Shown: one piece after another, positions 34,286 to 45,736 of the stretch
How the letters are laid out: each line of letters begins with the position of its first letter
Numbering within the stretch: position 1 is the stretch's first letter
NCBI RefSeq assembly: GCF_030272615.1
Contig: NC_081409.1
Span: 471,256,573 to 471,320,572 of the forward strand
Direction: 5' to 3'
Length of the DNA stretch: 64,000 bases
Source of the DNA: Cryptomeria japonica
Taxonomy: Eukaryota; Streptophyta; Pinopsida; Cupressales; Cupressaceae
Program-made: the position numbers and the translations under genes
The notes under the pieces: generated by a model
What the model saw: only the letters and a program-made list of their open reading frames with translations
Told to the model about the DNA's origin: nothing
Databases searched by the model: none

Positions 34286-34870
34286 TTAAGAAAAGAAGTT
34301 TTTTAAGAACTGTCCATGCATTGGCAATTCTTGAATTTCTCCTATAGTATTTTGGAGAAAATAAGAGTCTTCTCCTACTTTATCCATAATCACATACAGT
34401 CCAAGCCATAAAGCCTCAAACTTGCCATGTTTACCCTTATCTTGACTCCTGGCGTTCCACATCAAAACCAAATCACCAATTTTAAATTTTCTATATATTG
34501 TTCTTTTCTCATATAACCTTTTCATCTGATTCTAGATTTTAATGTTTCATTCCCGAGCTTCTACCCTGACTTCATCAAGCTCTATCAACTGCATCAGCCT
34601 TTCTTGTAAAGGATCATCAGTCTCTATCCCTTCTTGTAGTCTATGGCAACCAAAATCCACCTGTGTCCTCCACTCAACTTTTCTGATATCTCTCCTATAA
34701 AGTCTATTCCCCATTGTTGAAATGGTTCTTCAACTTTCATCAGTCTTAGTGGGAGTGATCCTTGATACTTCATTTTGCTCGAGAATTTTTGACAAGCCTC
34801 ACATTTTCTAACATAAGCATAGGAATTATTGAAGACACATGGCCAAAAATATCTAGCTCTCAATATCTTG
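34286..34870 (-). pseudogene. Integrase of F, core partly deleted
   Basis: MRARYFWPCVFNNSYAYVRK and CEACQKFSS (zinc-binding part) lead to WGIDFIGEI with the first catalytic D and to LVAIDY at about 34630. The sequence then jumps directly to a LQERLMQLIELDEVR segment and the C-terminal MKRLYEKRTIYRKFKIGDLVLMWN part (34525-34286). The stretch with the second D and the E is missing, so this copy could not integrate by itself. Ends QFLKNFFS. Confidence 0.82.
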
Positions 34871-35162
34871 TGTGCAGTATTTTGGCTGAGAAGTTACCAC
34901 CACAAACCCCTTCATGCATCTCTTATAAGATCTTCTCTGCTTGGTGTTCATCTAGGCACAACAACAATATCCCATCTCTATCTTTCCAATACAAGTCTCC
35001 ATTGACGATCACATATTTCGTGGATTTTAGTTTTAATGTTCTCTTTTGATTATCAGTCATATCATCTGGACATCTCATGTGCTTGAGATAATACATGATA
35101 TCTGCATACCAGGTTATATTTTCAATACTAAAACTGGCTTCATCTAGTTCAACCTCATTTAC

Positions 35163-35510
35163 CTAAAATTCTTCAACCCCTGCTCCTGCCATAAGTTTAG
35201 CTAATCCCTGACCTTTGATAACTTGTGAAATCTTGAGCTCAATATTGAATTCTTGAATCTGGTTGATCCATTTGTATCTTTTTCCTGTGACCTCAGTTTG
35301 TCTAAATATATCCTTCATTGCTGCATTAGGAACATATGCTATTACTTTTGCACCTACCAAATATGGTCTGAATTGTTTTACTGTTTTTACCATGGCATAA
35401 GCTTTTTTCTCATTTAGGTCATATTTAATTTCGGATGAATTCAGTGACTTACTGAAATATGCAATAGGTTGTTCACAATTATCCTAGTTCTTTTGTAACA
35501 ACACTACTGC
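35163..35510 (-). pseudogene. Gypsy RNase H of F
   Basis: After RT, SCHTVAVVLLQ (end of the RT open piece) leads through QPIAYFSKSLNSSEIKYDLNEK to KTVKQFRPYLVGAKVIAYVPN and IQEFNIELKISQVIKGQ (35393-35163). This is the RT-linked RNase H of gypsy elements. The usual first D (ASD) is replaced by S-C. Stop codons at about 35485 and near 35160. Confidence 0.75.
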
Positions 35511-36545
35511 TACTGTATGACAAGATGCAAATGAAAAAATAAAAAAAGGTTTATTAAAATCTGGGGATATCAATACTGGTGCCTCAGATATTTCCCTCTT
35601 TATATCGATAAATGCATCCAATGCCTCTGCATCCCAATCAATTTTAGCTTCCTTTTCTAGCATCCGCACTATAGGTTTTATGATATCTGCAAAATTAAGG
35701 ATGAACCTTCTGACAAAATTGATTTGTCCCAAAAATGATTGAATAGCTTTGACAGTCTTTGGGATAGGTATTTCATTTATTGTAGCTACTCTTTCAGGAT
35801 CAATCTTCACCCCTTCCTTGGACACTATATGTCCCAGGAGCTTCCCTTCTTCAACTGCAAAATGACATTTCTTTGGATTGAGGGAAATTCCATATTCCAA
35901 AGCTTTCTTGAATACATTGTCAAGGTGATCGCAATGGTCTTCAGCCCTTTTTGAATAAGTTGTTAAGTCATCATGATACACCACCATTATTACATCAATC
36001 AGCTCTGCGAACACAACATCCATTTCCCTTTGAAATGTTTCCCCTGCATTCATTAATCCAAATGGCATTCTTGCATATACATATGTGCCCCATGGTGTTG
36101 TGAAAGCTTTCTTACACTGTTCAGCTTCTTTGACTTTTACTGGATTATACCCTGGGAACCCATCCATCATGGATAGTAGATCACATCAAGTTACTTTCTA
36201 TAGCATGTTATCCATGTTTGGCAAAGGGTAATTATCTTTTAATGATGATATGTTCAGATTCCTAAAATCTACACATAGTCTTATGTCCCCATTTTTCTTT
36301 CTGATATGTACCAAATTTGAAACCCAAGTAGATTATCTGCAAGGTTTAATTATCCCTGCATCTTTCATTTTTATTATTTCCTCTTTCATCTTAGGGAGTA
36401 AAGTTGGATTTATAGGCCTCTTCTTTTGTCTGAATGGTTTAGCATCAGGCTTAAGAGGTATCTCATGTTGGAAAAGATCTCCCTTGTATGCTTTGAGGTC
36501 ATCATAAGACCATGCAAATACATGCTTATATTTTCTGAGTAACAT
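35484..36545 (-). pseudogene. Reverse transcriptase of F
   Basis: The N-terminal part (36545-36333) has YKHVFAWSYDDLKAY, HEIPLKPDAKPFRQKKRPIN and IIKMKDAGIIKPCR. Next come a LCVDFRNLN part and the large open piece 36170-35484 with DGFPGYNPVKV, TPWGTYVYARMPFGLMNAG, the catalytic VVYHDDLTTYSK (about 35985) and ISLNPKKCHFAV. YHDD is an accepted variant of Y-x-DD. Two or three stops lie between the pieces. Polymerase for cDNA synthesis. Confidence 0.88.
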
Positions 36546-36749
36546 TACTAACTATTGTTTCATTTTAGGAGTCAATTTATTACCAATAAAAACATGCCTT
36601 GGTGATTCTTTGCTTCCCAAATTAATCTTCTCAACATCAGTTTCTTTGATTGGGGCTCCTTTGATCTCGATTTTGTCTTGTATGTTGAAAGCTATTTCCA
36701 GTGCGACAAGTCCTCTAGGTATTTTATTAGATTTTAGCTATATGACTTC

Positions 36750-37442
36750 CTATCCCAAGAGAGTCTCTTTCCCATCTGTAAGCTCTACAAAATCATTGAA
36801 GTTGATAGCTTGTGCTTGGTAGTGATCCACATAGTGCAAAAATTTTAACAAATCATTGTCATCATGAAAAACTTGCCAGTTGTATAAGTTATGTGGAATA
36901 GAGGACCTAACTTTTATCTCCATATCTGAGACTCCATTCAATGTCATATCATTTTCTTTTAAAGCAACATTGGCCAAGAAGTTAGCCATGATATTCTTTG
37001 ATCTATCAATCCAACTTATCTGGAAAGCATCAAACAGTTCCATTATATCCCATACAACATCCTTGTATTGTTTCAACCTAAGATGTTTGGAGGCATACTT
37101 TTATTTGATTTGTGATATTACTAGTTCTAAATCCCCAAAGATACTGAGCAATTTAATTCCATGCTTGGTAGCCACATTAAGTCTGGTAAGTAAAGCTTCG
37201 TATTCTGCAATATTATTTGTACACTCAAACATCAGTTTGAAAGAATACTTGAACATTGCTCCATCTGGTGAAATAAATATGATTCCAGCCCCATTTCCTT
37301 CCTTGCTGCATGATCCATCAAAGTACATCTTCCATACTTGATCCTTATTCTCCTTGACTATAGACTCTATTGGGGTCAATCCTCTCAATTTTTTTTTTTC
37401 AACTCTACTTTGAAGTTGTCCATATCTGACTGGATGAAACAT
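36750..37442 (-). pseudogene. Archaeal-type RNase H of F, placed between protease and RT
   Basis: WKMYFDGSCSKEGNGAGI (first D, about 37330), TNNIAEYEALLTRL (E), LLSIFGDLELVISQIK (D) in 37442-37101, then KQYKDVVWDIMELFDAFQIS and DRSKNIMANFLANVAL in 37076-36750. The last element is normally ADxLA, so the final catalytic D is N here. One stop separates the halves. The position upstream of RT is clear from the coordinates and is unusual against the RT-RNase H-aRNH order of Tat. Confidence 0.8.
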
Positions 37443-37503
37443 ACCGAATCAACAGGTTTCGCCTCCTCGATGATGTATTTAGAGCGAGGTTCTCTCCCAA
37501 TCC

Positions 37504-38295
37504 TTACCTCCTTCCATTTAATGGTATAGTAGCATATGATAACTCTAGCTGGACATGGCCTCCTATCAGATTTGACCATTGTCTTGACAATAACATACCA
37601 TAGTTAGGAGGGACATCAAACACAGTGATGTCCATTTTATAAGATGCTTCTAGACATGCTGCCAATTTGAATTCAACATCCTTCATGACACCAACTATTG
37701 GGATGAAATGGTTATCCATGGCGTAGTATTTACCAAAATTTGTGTGCACTGACATTCCAAGTTCCCTCATGACTCCTACTGGCATAACATTTATAGTAGC
37801 TCTTGAGTCAATCATGCAAATTTTTATCATCTTGTTATTGATCATCAGGGCTACATAAAATGGGTCTACTTGAGAGGGATTTTTTGTTATTGCTGACCCA
37901 AAATATATGGTTGGAATAGGGTTATCATTATTTTGGCTATTTTGTTTATGTTCTTTGGTCTCTTCCTTAGATACACCATCGATCATCTTCAAGGTTTTTT
38001 CTCGATACTCTGGGAACTTCATCATCTCAAGTAGTGGGACAAAGACCTTCATCTGTGTCAAGGTGTTGGCAATATCAAATGATGTTGTAGTAGGAAGTAC
38101 TGAAGTATCCATCGTCTCATCCTTATCACCCTTTTGCATCCTAGAAACTTGCAACTCCTTTTCCTTAATTAACTTTGTGTTTTCTCCCTGGGTTCTACTC
38201 GGCTTAGTTATCAATTTAGATGTTTTATTAATCTCCTTCATGAACATGCTTGATGGTTTGCCTTGTTCAAGGTTTATAGTTCTATTTCTTAGCAT
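37504..38295 (-). pseudogene. Retropepsin-like protease of F
   Basis: 263-codon open piece. After a lysine- and threonine-rich linker it shows DPFYVALMINNKMIKICMID with the active-site triplet D-S-R (normally D-S-G), then ATINVMPVGVMRELGM and a GVMKDVEFKLAACL flap region, ending GHVQLELSYATIPLNG. The G-to-R change at the active site (GGA to AGA type) should abolish activity. Would cut the polyprotein. Confidence 0.82.
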
Positions 38296-38383
38296 ATAAG
38301 TCCTTTTGGCTTGTTCAATAGCAGCTGTAGTAATCCTCTCTCATTCTTCTTTAGTAGGGATACTTAGCCTGACTTCATCTTCC

Positions 38384-38722
38384 TCATCTAAGAAACTTGT
38401 TGCATACAACATTGCTGATTAATCTAGAATTTACATCATTTCCTTCACTCCCCTCAGATGAGTCACAGTTCTTAAAAGATAGTAAGTTTATTGCATGATC
38501 ATCTGCATATTCTTCACATTCTTCCTCTCTTCCCTGCAACTTCATTGCCACCACACACTGGTAAGGAGAATGAGGCATATCACACGCTAAGCACCACATA
38601 TCTTCATCAACCACCTGGTTCACCACTCTTCTCAAAGGATCTGGTATTTGGTTACCTTCTTTCGGGTTCTTGTCCACTAGTTTTCCATCTTTCCATGTAG
38701 TATTATAAGGCATATCATGCAA
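38384..38722 (-). pseudogene. Cysteine-rich segment between gag and protease of F
   Basis: Contains WCLACDMPHSPYQC, a C-x2-C-x3-H-x4-C arrangement like a zinc knuckle with P in the position of G. The rest is acidic. It joins the gag frame at 38722-38747 with a stop between. Probably the nucleocapsid-like end of Gag. Confidence 0.6.
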
Positions 38723-38746
38723 TTTGGGCTTATCATGGCGATAAAA

Positions 38747-40280
38747 CTATTGTTTCTCTATTTTATTCACTCTGACAGACAAATCCTTGAGAACATTCAA
38801 CACCTTGTCCAACTTGTCATCATCCTTTGTTTGTTTAGGGGCCTTTGGATTGAACAACCTTGCATCCTCCCTTCTTCCTATAGTTTGAGCTACTTTTCTA
38901 TTATTCTCTACAGTTATGGCCACTTTCATGACTCCTTGAAGGGTTGTAGGATTCTTTGTCCTGAGCTCATAGTTTGTTTTACTATCAAAAGCATTCATGT
39001 AGTACAAAATGATAACTTCAGGAACTGGTTTTATTCTATTAGGGATTTTATTCATAACTCTATTAAATATCTTATTGAAATCGGCCACTACTTCATTTGT
39101 ATCCTTCTTGATGCTTATGATCTCATGTAAGGCAAACTCTGGGCTATTGTGGTCTCCATATTGTTCAAGAAAAAGTCTTTTGAATTCTGTAAGGTTGTTT
39201 ACTGAAAAATCTGGAAGTGCTCTGAACCAATCTCGGGCGTCCTCTATCAATGACTGCATGAACAACTTCATCTTGACATCCTCATATGGGAGACAGAAAT
39301 CCTCCATAACTATGTCAAAAGCTTTGCAATGTGCTTCCCCTGAGATGGCATTACTCCCAGTAAACTTTGGTATTGTAGTCCTAATTTCATTAGGGATAGG
39401 ATGAGGATACACTATCATCCCTGAAAAGTCAAACTGCCTGATGCGTTCTGTATTCATCAGCCCGTATCCACCTTGGAAAAAGTTTACATAGTTTGGTCTC
39501 ACATTGTTATTACCAGGAGGAAATTGGTTTTGTGGTTGAAAGTGGTTTTGATATGTAAAGGCATTGAACTGGTTATGCTGATACTTAGGAGGTAAATTGG
39601 GGTATGGGAAGTTATTGGGGTGGTTGTGTTGGTGCTCATGAGGTATATTATTATATGGGAAGTCATTCGGCCTAAAATCATATAAAGGGTTTTCAGATAC
39701 TCTATAGGTGTTGATTTTTGCACCAGTCTTATCTATGTTGCTTCTTCCTCTATTTGATCCTTGGGCCACACATTCACTTCTCGCTCTATATCTCTCCAAG
39801 TCATGATTAATATCATCTTCATTGATATTTATACCCAATTTAGCACATAATTCTACACACTCCTGTACTCTTCCATCATCTCTCATCTCAATGGCTACTT
39901 CAATCATTTGTTTCATCAAGTCTTCCATATGGTCTGATGCATCCACCTTGCTTGAGACTGAGGAGCTTGAAGCCCCTGGCCGTGAATTTGGATAGTGATT
40001 CTTAAAGCTAGGAGGGTATTTCCCTTTCCACGCTCTATCCACAACTGCCAAATCCTCATCCCTGGGGTATGTGGGAATGTATAATTCTATTTACTCAAAG
40101 GCTGGATGTGAATGGTTTTTAGAATAGTGCTAATTATACTTCCCATTCATAAAGTCATTTTTAGGTTCCATCAAACTATCTATTGATTTCTCCTTTGGAT
40201 TTCTTTTACTTCTCTTCTGATCAAAGTTTAATTGTACTATGGGGTGGCCTTGTGTTATTGACCTCCTTCCGTACATAAAA
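38747..40280 (-). pseudogene. gag of F
   Basis: The 434-codon open piece 40051-38747 is the longest intact frame of F. An earlier start region (MYGRRSITQGHPIVQ at about 40277) is joined to it through stops. The front is Q/N/P/F-rich with repeated NQFPPGN-like words. The gag domain runs from about residue 215: TIPKFTGSNAISGEAHCKAF, KLFMQSLIEDARDWFRALP, EFKRLFLEQYGD and FNKIFNRVMNKIP. Ends in a KLDKVLNVLKDLSVRVNKIE coiled coil. Capsid protein of the particle. Confidence 0.85.
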
Positions 40281-40374
40281 TTTCTTATTTCAAAGTCACC
40301 ACCTTTCTTCTCGAAAGGAATTTGTATTTTGTATATGAGTTCCTTCCCACAACAGAGTACCTTTTAAATGAATA

Positions 40375-40392
40375 TCCCCAGCAAAGTCGCCA
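40375..40392 (-). promoter_or_regulatory. Primer-binding site of F
   Basis: Minus strand TGGCGACTTTGCTGGGGA, three bases from the 5' LTR, the form seen in several plant gypsy elements. I do not assign the tRNA with certainty (an arginine tRNA is reported for Ogre-like elements). Confidence 0.7.
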
Positions 40393-40395
40393 ATT

Positions 40396-42627
40396 TGTTG
40401 GGTCTCAAATCAACAGATTGGATAGGTTCTAAGGAAATGCAAACTCTTATGCTCAAACCCTCCAATTGACTTGGCCAACTTATAGAGTGAACCTATTTGG
40501 TTACTAACTCTCTCACTTTAGGCTCTGCAGGACCTAGGCGGGTATACCTACTAACTAGTTGTTCCTTCAACTAATGCTTTTTACAGAAGATTTAGTGTCT
40601 TGATCTGACTTCCTCCTATCTTAGAATGGCATAAGCTCCTAGGATGGAGATATAGCAAATGAGTTCAAGATTGTTGTTGTAAAAGCTATTTAATCTTTGT
40701 ACTTGAAATATATATATATACACTATTGCTAATTTATTCTAGAATTCCTACTCAGCTACTCCTATTACTTTTAATGTGAAAGTATGAATTGATGAGTTGT
40801 ATTTTATAGATGTCTAGTGCCTTTCTTTGTTGTTTGGGCTACAGAGTCTTTATATCTCTTTGGGACTTATTGTGTAAACTTATGAGATAGTTTTTAAACC
40901 CACCCCCTCTCAATGAGTCTGTCAGTTACTGTTTCTTATGAGCTCTACTTCAATGTCTATATTGTAAACCGCCTGAATAAATTTAACTCTAACCTTAAGA
41001 GACCATTCAAGGAAGAAATACAATGAACAATTACAATTCACAAGTAAATCCTTTTGATCCAAATCTACAATATGAAACACATAATTTTACTAGAAGAACA
41101 CAAATAACCTTATCTCCTTTAGATAATATCATAAGCAATTGCCTACAGAAAAATATAGTAATCTGCAATACATATGCAAAGGAAAAACAACTGATTATAT
41201 TATATATTCACCAAAATAGTACAGTGGTAAGCCTGAGGTTATAATCTACTTCTTGTTCTAATTCTTCCTCTCCATGTTACAAAAGTTCCCTTATTTATAT
41301 GAGGGTATACATTGTCACCAAGCGTCGTGGCTTTTCAGCATATAACTATTAATTAGCACCCTTGTTAACAAACTGGAAGATAAACAAGTTTAGCACTCCT
41401 ATGTGCTCAATATACTTATCATCTTTATACATCACAATGTAAATATTTAATATCCTCATGTCATTCTCTGTCTTTTAGGATTTTCTTCTGTAGTGATAGG
41501 TTCCTTTCCCTTTCTGGTCTTACTAGCCTTAGATGATGATTCCATTCAAATTTAAGAAAGAGGTCTATGTGTAAACAACTTATTTGAAATCACTGAGTTT
41601 TATTTGTGAATTCGCCCAATTTCTACTTCTAGTTCGTTGCGTATGAATTACTCAATGTTGTGTCTTTTGATGTTGATCTATTACTTATGGCACATTTAAT
41701 CAGTTAGTAGTGGCAGTTTGGACAACAATCACCTCGGCACACATTTGAATTTAATGGTGATGTGACCTTGCCTAAGATTCATTTCTGATTTTAGCGGCAA
41801 TCAATAACCATTTCAATGAGAATATATCTTTCAATTATTAATTTCTTTAGTCCATCGATCTCTTTGTTTCTATCGACAACACTTTTATTTCAAATATCAC
41901 TTCGATCAAGTATTTCCTTCGTTCATCGAAATATTGTATTTGGTCACTATGGCTATCTCCTGACCGGTAGTTGTTTGATATCCATCGGGTTTTTATCTCA
42001 AAGAAACCTTTGGCTTCGGTGACCTCCTTTATTTTTTGACCAAAATACCTCTTCCATCGATATCACTATGCCCCGTCGATGAATGGATCTATTGTCTCAC
42101 CGAAGCCTTTCTTTATCCTCTCTTGTCATCTTCCATCAATAAAGTTGTATCGGCGAAATAACACATATCAGAGACATGCCTTTTAGCCTCCTCGAAACCT
42201 ATTTCCTCATCGATGTCTTTTATCGATGTAATTTCTTTTTTTCTGACCGACCTTATTCTTTCGATGAGAACGTTTCTTTCGGTGAGTCCCTTTGCACTGA
42301 TGGTATTCTCTCCTTGAAGACCTTTTCCCGTTGATGAAAACCATCTCTGATTTCCTCGACATCTTTTGTCAATGGAATTACTATCTTCGATGAGTCCTTT
42401 TTGAAGTTCATCGGCCTTTCCTTTCTTTGATGGACCTTCTATATCGATGAGACATCATTGGGCCTCATCGATACTATTTGAATCTAGATATCTTTATAGG
42501 ACGCTATTATACCCACTTGATGACTTGTGGGCTATCATGGTATTAATGAAAATGATGATTTCTTCTAACAATAGGGGGATTTTATAATTTAATTCCACAG
42601 ATAAACATTCAAATTTTATGCTCAACA
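40396..42627 (-). repeat. 5' LTR of F
   Basis: 2232 bp, TGTTGGG...CAACA, direct copy of 31905-34138 with scattered transitions. TATA candidate ATATAAATAAGG on the minus strand at 41291-41300. The TCGATG-rich block is at 41800-42470. Confidence 0.88.
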
Positions 42628-42632
42628 AGGGA
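42628..42632. repeat. Right target-site duplication of F (AGGGA)
   Basis: Identical to 31900-31904; D gag resumes here. Confidence 0.88.
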
Positions 42633-43086
42633 AAAGCTTCTTTTGTTTGAGTTTACTTCCTTTTCGAAGTTGTGCACAACAGTCTAGAATTATCAATTGG
42701 TTATGAGTCAAATGGAGAAATCCACTCCTATGTCTTTGAGTGATAAGGGGGAGAGTTTTCAACAACCGTTCGCAATGTTCAAACCAACCAAAAGCTTCAT
42801 CAAGTTCAATGATCCAATCAACAACAACCATGTGAATGCTACAACAGGTGTGCCTTTCATTTCAATTTTTTTTCAAAGAGAAAGACAGTTTACTCCTTTG
42901 AATGAATCTTTACATAGTATTATGTCTCAGTTGTTGCATATAAATGTTATCAAACTTCCTCCTATAAAAAAAATTGATCCTTCCAAACTTGCATCTCCTT
43001 ATTTTGATAACAATTCCTTTTGCCAATTTCATCGTCAACCTGGTCATGATACTGAGAAATGTTTTTCATTGAAAAATAAAGTTTAA
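42633..43086 (+). pseudogene. gag of D, 3' part with zinc knuckle
   Basis: Continues the Gag frame behind F: MEKSTPMSLSDKGESF, a KLPPIKKIDPSKLASPYFD segment, then FCQFHRQPGHDTEKCFSLK with C-x2-H-x4-GH-x4-C (about 43018-43065), the knuckle type used by Tat-like elements. A TAA at 43084 separates it from the protease frame. Confidence 0.78.
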
Positions 43087-43089
43087 GAC

Positions 43090-43788
43090 TTGATTGATAA
43101 AAATACTATATCTATGGTAGGTGTGAATGATAAAGGGAATAGATCACTAGCTCCTCCTAATCAAAATCTTAATATTTTCATTGATCCCTTGCCATCTCAT
43201 ACCTCTAACATTATTGAGATTGTGCCTAATTCTCTCAATTCTGAAGAATTCACCTCTATGTTTCTAAACTTGGTTAATATGGTAGAAACACAAGATATTC
43301 CTAAGGATCCTTCTATTAAATTTAACCCTAGCGAGACCATTAGAGCACCTAATGGCCCTTTATACGTAGTTGTGAAGGTTAAGGATATCCCTTGCCGCGG
43401 TGCCCTAATTGATCCCTCTTGCATGGTTAATATCATAACTGAAGAGTATTTTTTCACTTTACGATTGCGTAAACCACTATATGATGCTTCTAATGTGGTT
43501 GTGAAGTTATTTGATGTTTTATCTTGTCCTACCATTGGCTCTATCACCCTTCCTATTGAGGTTCATACTAAATCCTTGGATGTTGACTTTGTTATCATAC
43601 CTTCTTCTGAGCAATTCCGTGTGAAGTTGGGATATCCTTGGCTATATTCCATGAAGGATATTGCTTCTCCAAAACACAAGTTTTTGAAATTTCCTAATAA
43701 TGGAGAGATCATAACCATGAACCATAGCTTATTTCGTCCATCTGAAAGAAGCCCTAGCATTCCTATTGATTTCTTTTGGCCTAAATAA
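43090..43788 (+). pseudogene. Retropepsin-like protease of D
   Basis: 232 codons. Shows GPLYVVVKVKDIPCRGALID with the active-site triplet D-P-S (family D-P-G or D-S-G), then MVNIITEEYFFTLRL, SITLPIEVHTKSLDVDFVII and GYPWLYSMKDIASPKHKFLKF. The last matches the GRPWL-HxxxAVPS-HQ-KFP logic of Tat-like proteases. The changed active site argues against activity. Ends DFFWPK with TAA at 43786. Confidence 0.8.
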
Positions 43789-44610
43789 TTTCAATCTCTT
43801 CCATCAAGGAGCAATGCTCTTTTCAATCTTATAAAAAATGAAAGAATGATATGATCTTATCCTTAAGTCAACCTAGATCGCCAACACTTGACATTCCTAT
43901 TATTCTTCAAGATGATGTTCTTCCTCTCTTGGATATAACTAATCTCCCTCCTAAGGAAGAATTCCCACCTACCCCCTATGGATGTGACATTACCTTCTCT
44001 TAAGGAGAACAACAATATTCCTCCTAAGGTTAGACCTATACCTCCTCCTCATGATGGACTTGGTCTCCTTCCTACACCTAATATTCCTCCTTTCTATGGT
44101 GTAGTTCCACCTCCTTCCTCTTATTGAGAGAAGAGGCCTGCTTCCCCTCTTGTTAAACCAAAAAGACCTAAACCTAAACCTTTCACTAGCAAGGAGAGAA
44201 ACATTCCTACCTTTTCAAGTGTCCCTCCTCCTTCTCAACCTTCCACTAAGACTCAATGGAATTGTTATGTGAGAGAATTTTGATGAAGATGTCGTGTTCA
44301 AGCTTGTAAAGCTATCCCTCAAAATATTCAATCTCCTCCTCAGATTCCAATAGTTGACATAAATCCCTTTTCTCCTAAGCAAGATGTTAAACCAACATCT
44401 CCAAATCATAAGTTGCATAAAACATTTAATGGTTTTACTCCTATTCATGTTCTTTCTCCTCTTTCTCTAAACTTTTATGAAGAAATGGGTGAAAATGTGA
44501 TTCATAATGGCAATACAACTCCTAATGCTTCTGATAGTGAGTATGAGTATGTTGATGTGGAAAAGCATTTATCAGATGAGTTTTCACAAACCCTAATCCT
44601 ATCTCCTTGA
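43789..44610 (+). pseudogene. Proline-rich tail of the D polyprotein
   Basis: Frames rich in P, S and K (PPPHDGLGLLPTPNIPPFYGV, KPKRPKPKPF; open piece 44413-44610 with SDSEYEYVDVEKHLSDEF). Stops and shifts break it. No RT or integrase motif is present in any frame. This seems to be the natural end of the D coding region, since a polypurine tract and LTR follow. Confidence 0.55.
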
Positions 44611-45513
44611 ATCAAACAAAGTGACTTACAATATGAGCATAGTCCTTGTTTGGATCTTGGGATAGCTCCATCTGCTATGCTCGATGTCGCTCCTCTGGCA
44701 TGTTTCTTGCCTTCCTGAAATAGTGATCAGAAATATCAGGAGGTGGATGTCATGCTAGATTAGCAATATTAAGAACTTCAGATCTTTCTCCCTCTCTTTT
44801 ATTTCTCTTTTGTGACTATTCTTCTATGTGTATCCCTGTTCTTCTATTGTTCCCTTAATGTCTACTTGGGGATGATGCAAAGCATTGAGATCTTCTCTTG
44901 GTCTCTTTCATGTTGACTCAAAAGAAATCCCCTCTTCCCTTTCTTCAAAGGTTGTGTCCTTTGGGGAATGAATATTATTATATGCATATACATACATGAT
45001 ATACATGAGTTATCATACAACATACTGACCCCAAGGAAAGAGACACTACCTTGTGTTTTGTATTCATTATCCTTGGGTTTAATCCTCTATTGGGGGCTAA
45101 ATCCTTGTGATAAGGTGCTCCCTATCTTCTCTCTCTCTTGGGTGTATCATACCTTAAATAAATCACTCCCGATAAGGCATGTGCGATCACTTTAATGTGG
45201 GGGCATACACTTTGCTCATATTTTCCTTCTTGTGATACTTAGAATTACTTAGTGAACTTTTTTTTGCTTTGTAATAATTAGTTTCCTTGCTTTCATGACT
45301 CATAGTGAAGGGAACTTTGCTACTTGCAGTCATGGTTCTCCCCTTCTCAATTTTCCCTTTTACTTTGTCAATCGAAGTTGTAAGATCCTAAGTCTACTAG
45401 GGTCTTGGTGCATCTTGCCTCCTTGACATGGTAAAAGTCTTTCAATCTTGTTTCCTTGTACTTTACCGATAGTATTGGCATACACTTATACTCCCGCTAA
45501 AGTGGGGGCTAAA
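44611..45513 (+). other. D 3' non-coding region with polypurine tract
   Basis: About 900 bases without a gene: T/C-rich text and a short stretch of no recognisable product. At its end AAAGTGGGGGCTAAA (45499-45513) lies directly before the right LTR, as expected for a plus-strand gypsy polypurine tract. A like tract (GCTAAATCCTTGTG preceded by TTGGGGG) lies near 45093. Confidence 0.6.
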
Positions 45514-45736
45514 TCTAGTGTCATAAAATTGTGACCCTAGCAATTTTTGACTGCATTATGGTCCTCATGCAGGCAAACTCGAATCCTCTAGCCTGATTGA
45601 AGACCAGAGATTGCTCAGCTTGCAGAAAAAACTTATTCCTTGGCCTCTACATCACCCCAACCACATTCTACCCCCCAGATAAATGGGTAGGACATGGGTG
45701 TCACGCCACTATCCCCCCTTGGACAAGGGCATGGTG
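45514..45736 (+). repeat. 3' LTR of D, left part
   Basis: Matches 28189-28410 of the left LTR, beginning TCTAGTGTCATAAAATTG. Opened by E after a GGGCATGGTG word that corresponds to the GGGCATGGC of the left LTR. Confidence 0.83.

Larger units (their letters stand above)
31905..42627 (-). mobile_element. Element F: full-length gypsy retrotransposon with RNase H before RT
   Basis: 10,723 bp; LTRs 31905-34138 and 40396-42627; perfect AGGGA duplication; primer site at 40375-40392. On the minus strand the order is gag, CCHC-like segment, protease, archaeal-type RNase H, RT, gypsy RNase H, integrase. Pieces are broken by stops and the integrase core is partly deleted. It lies inside D gag, so it is younger than D. 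The domain order differs from the Tat order seen in G. Confidence 0.88.
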
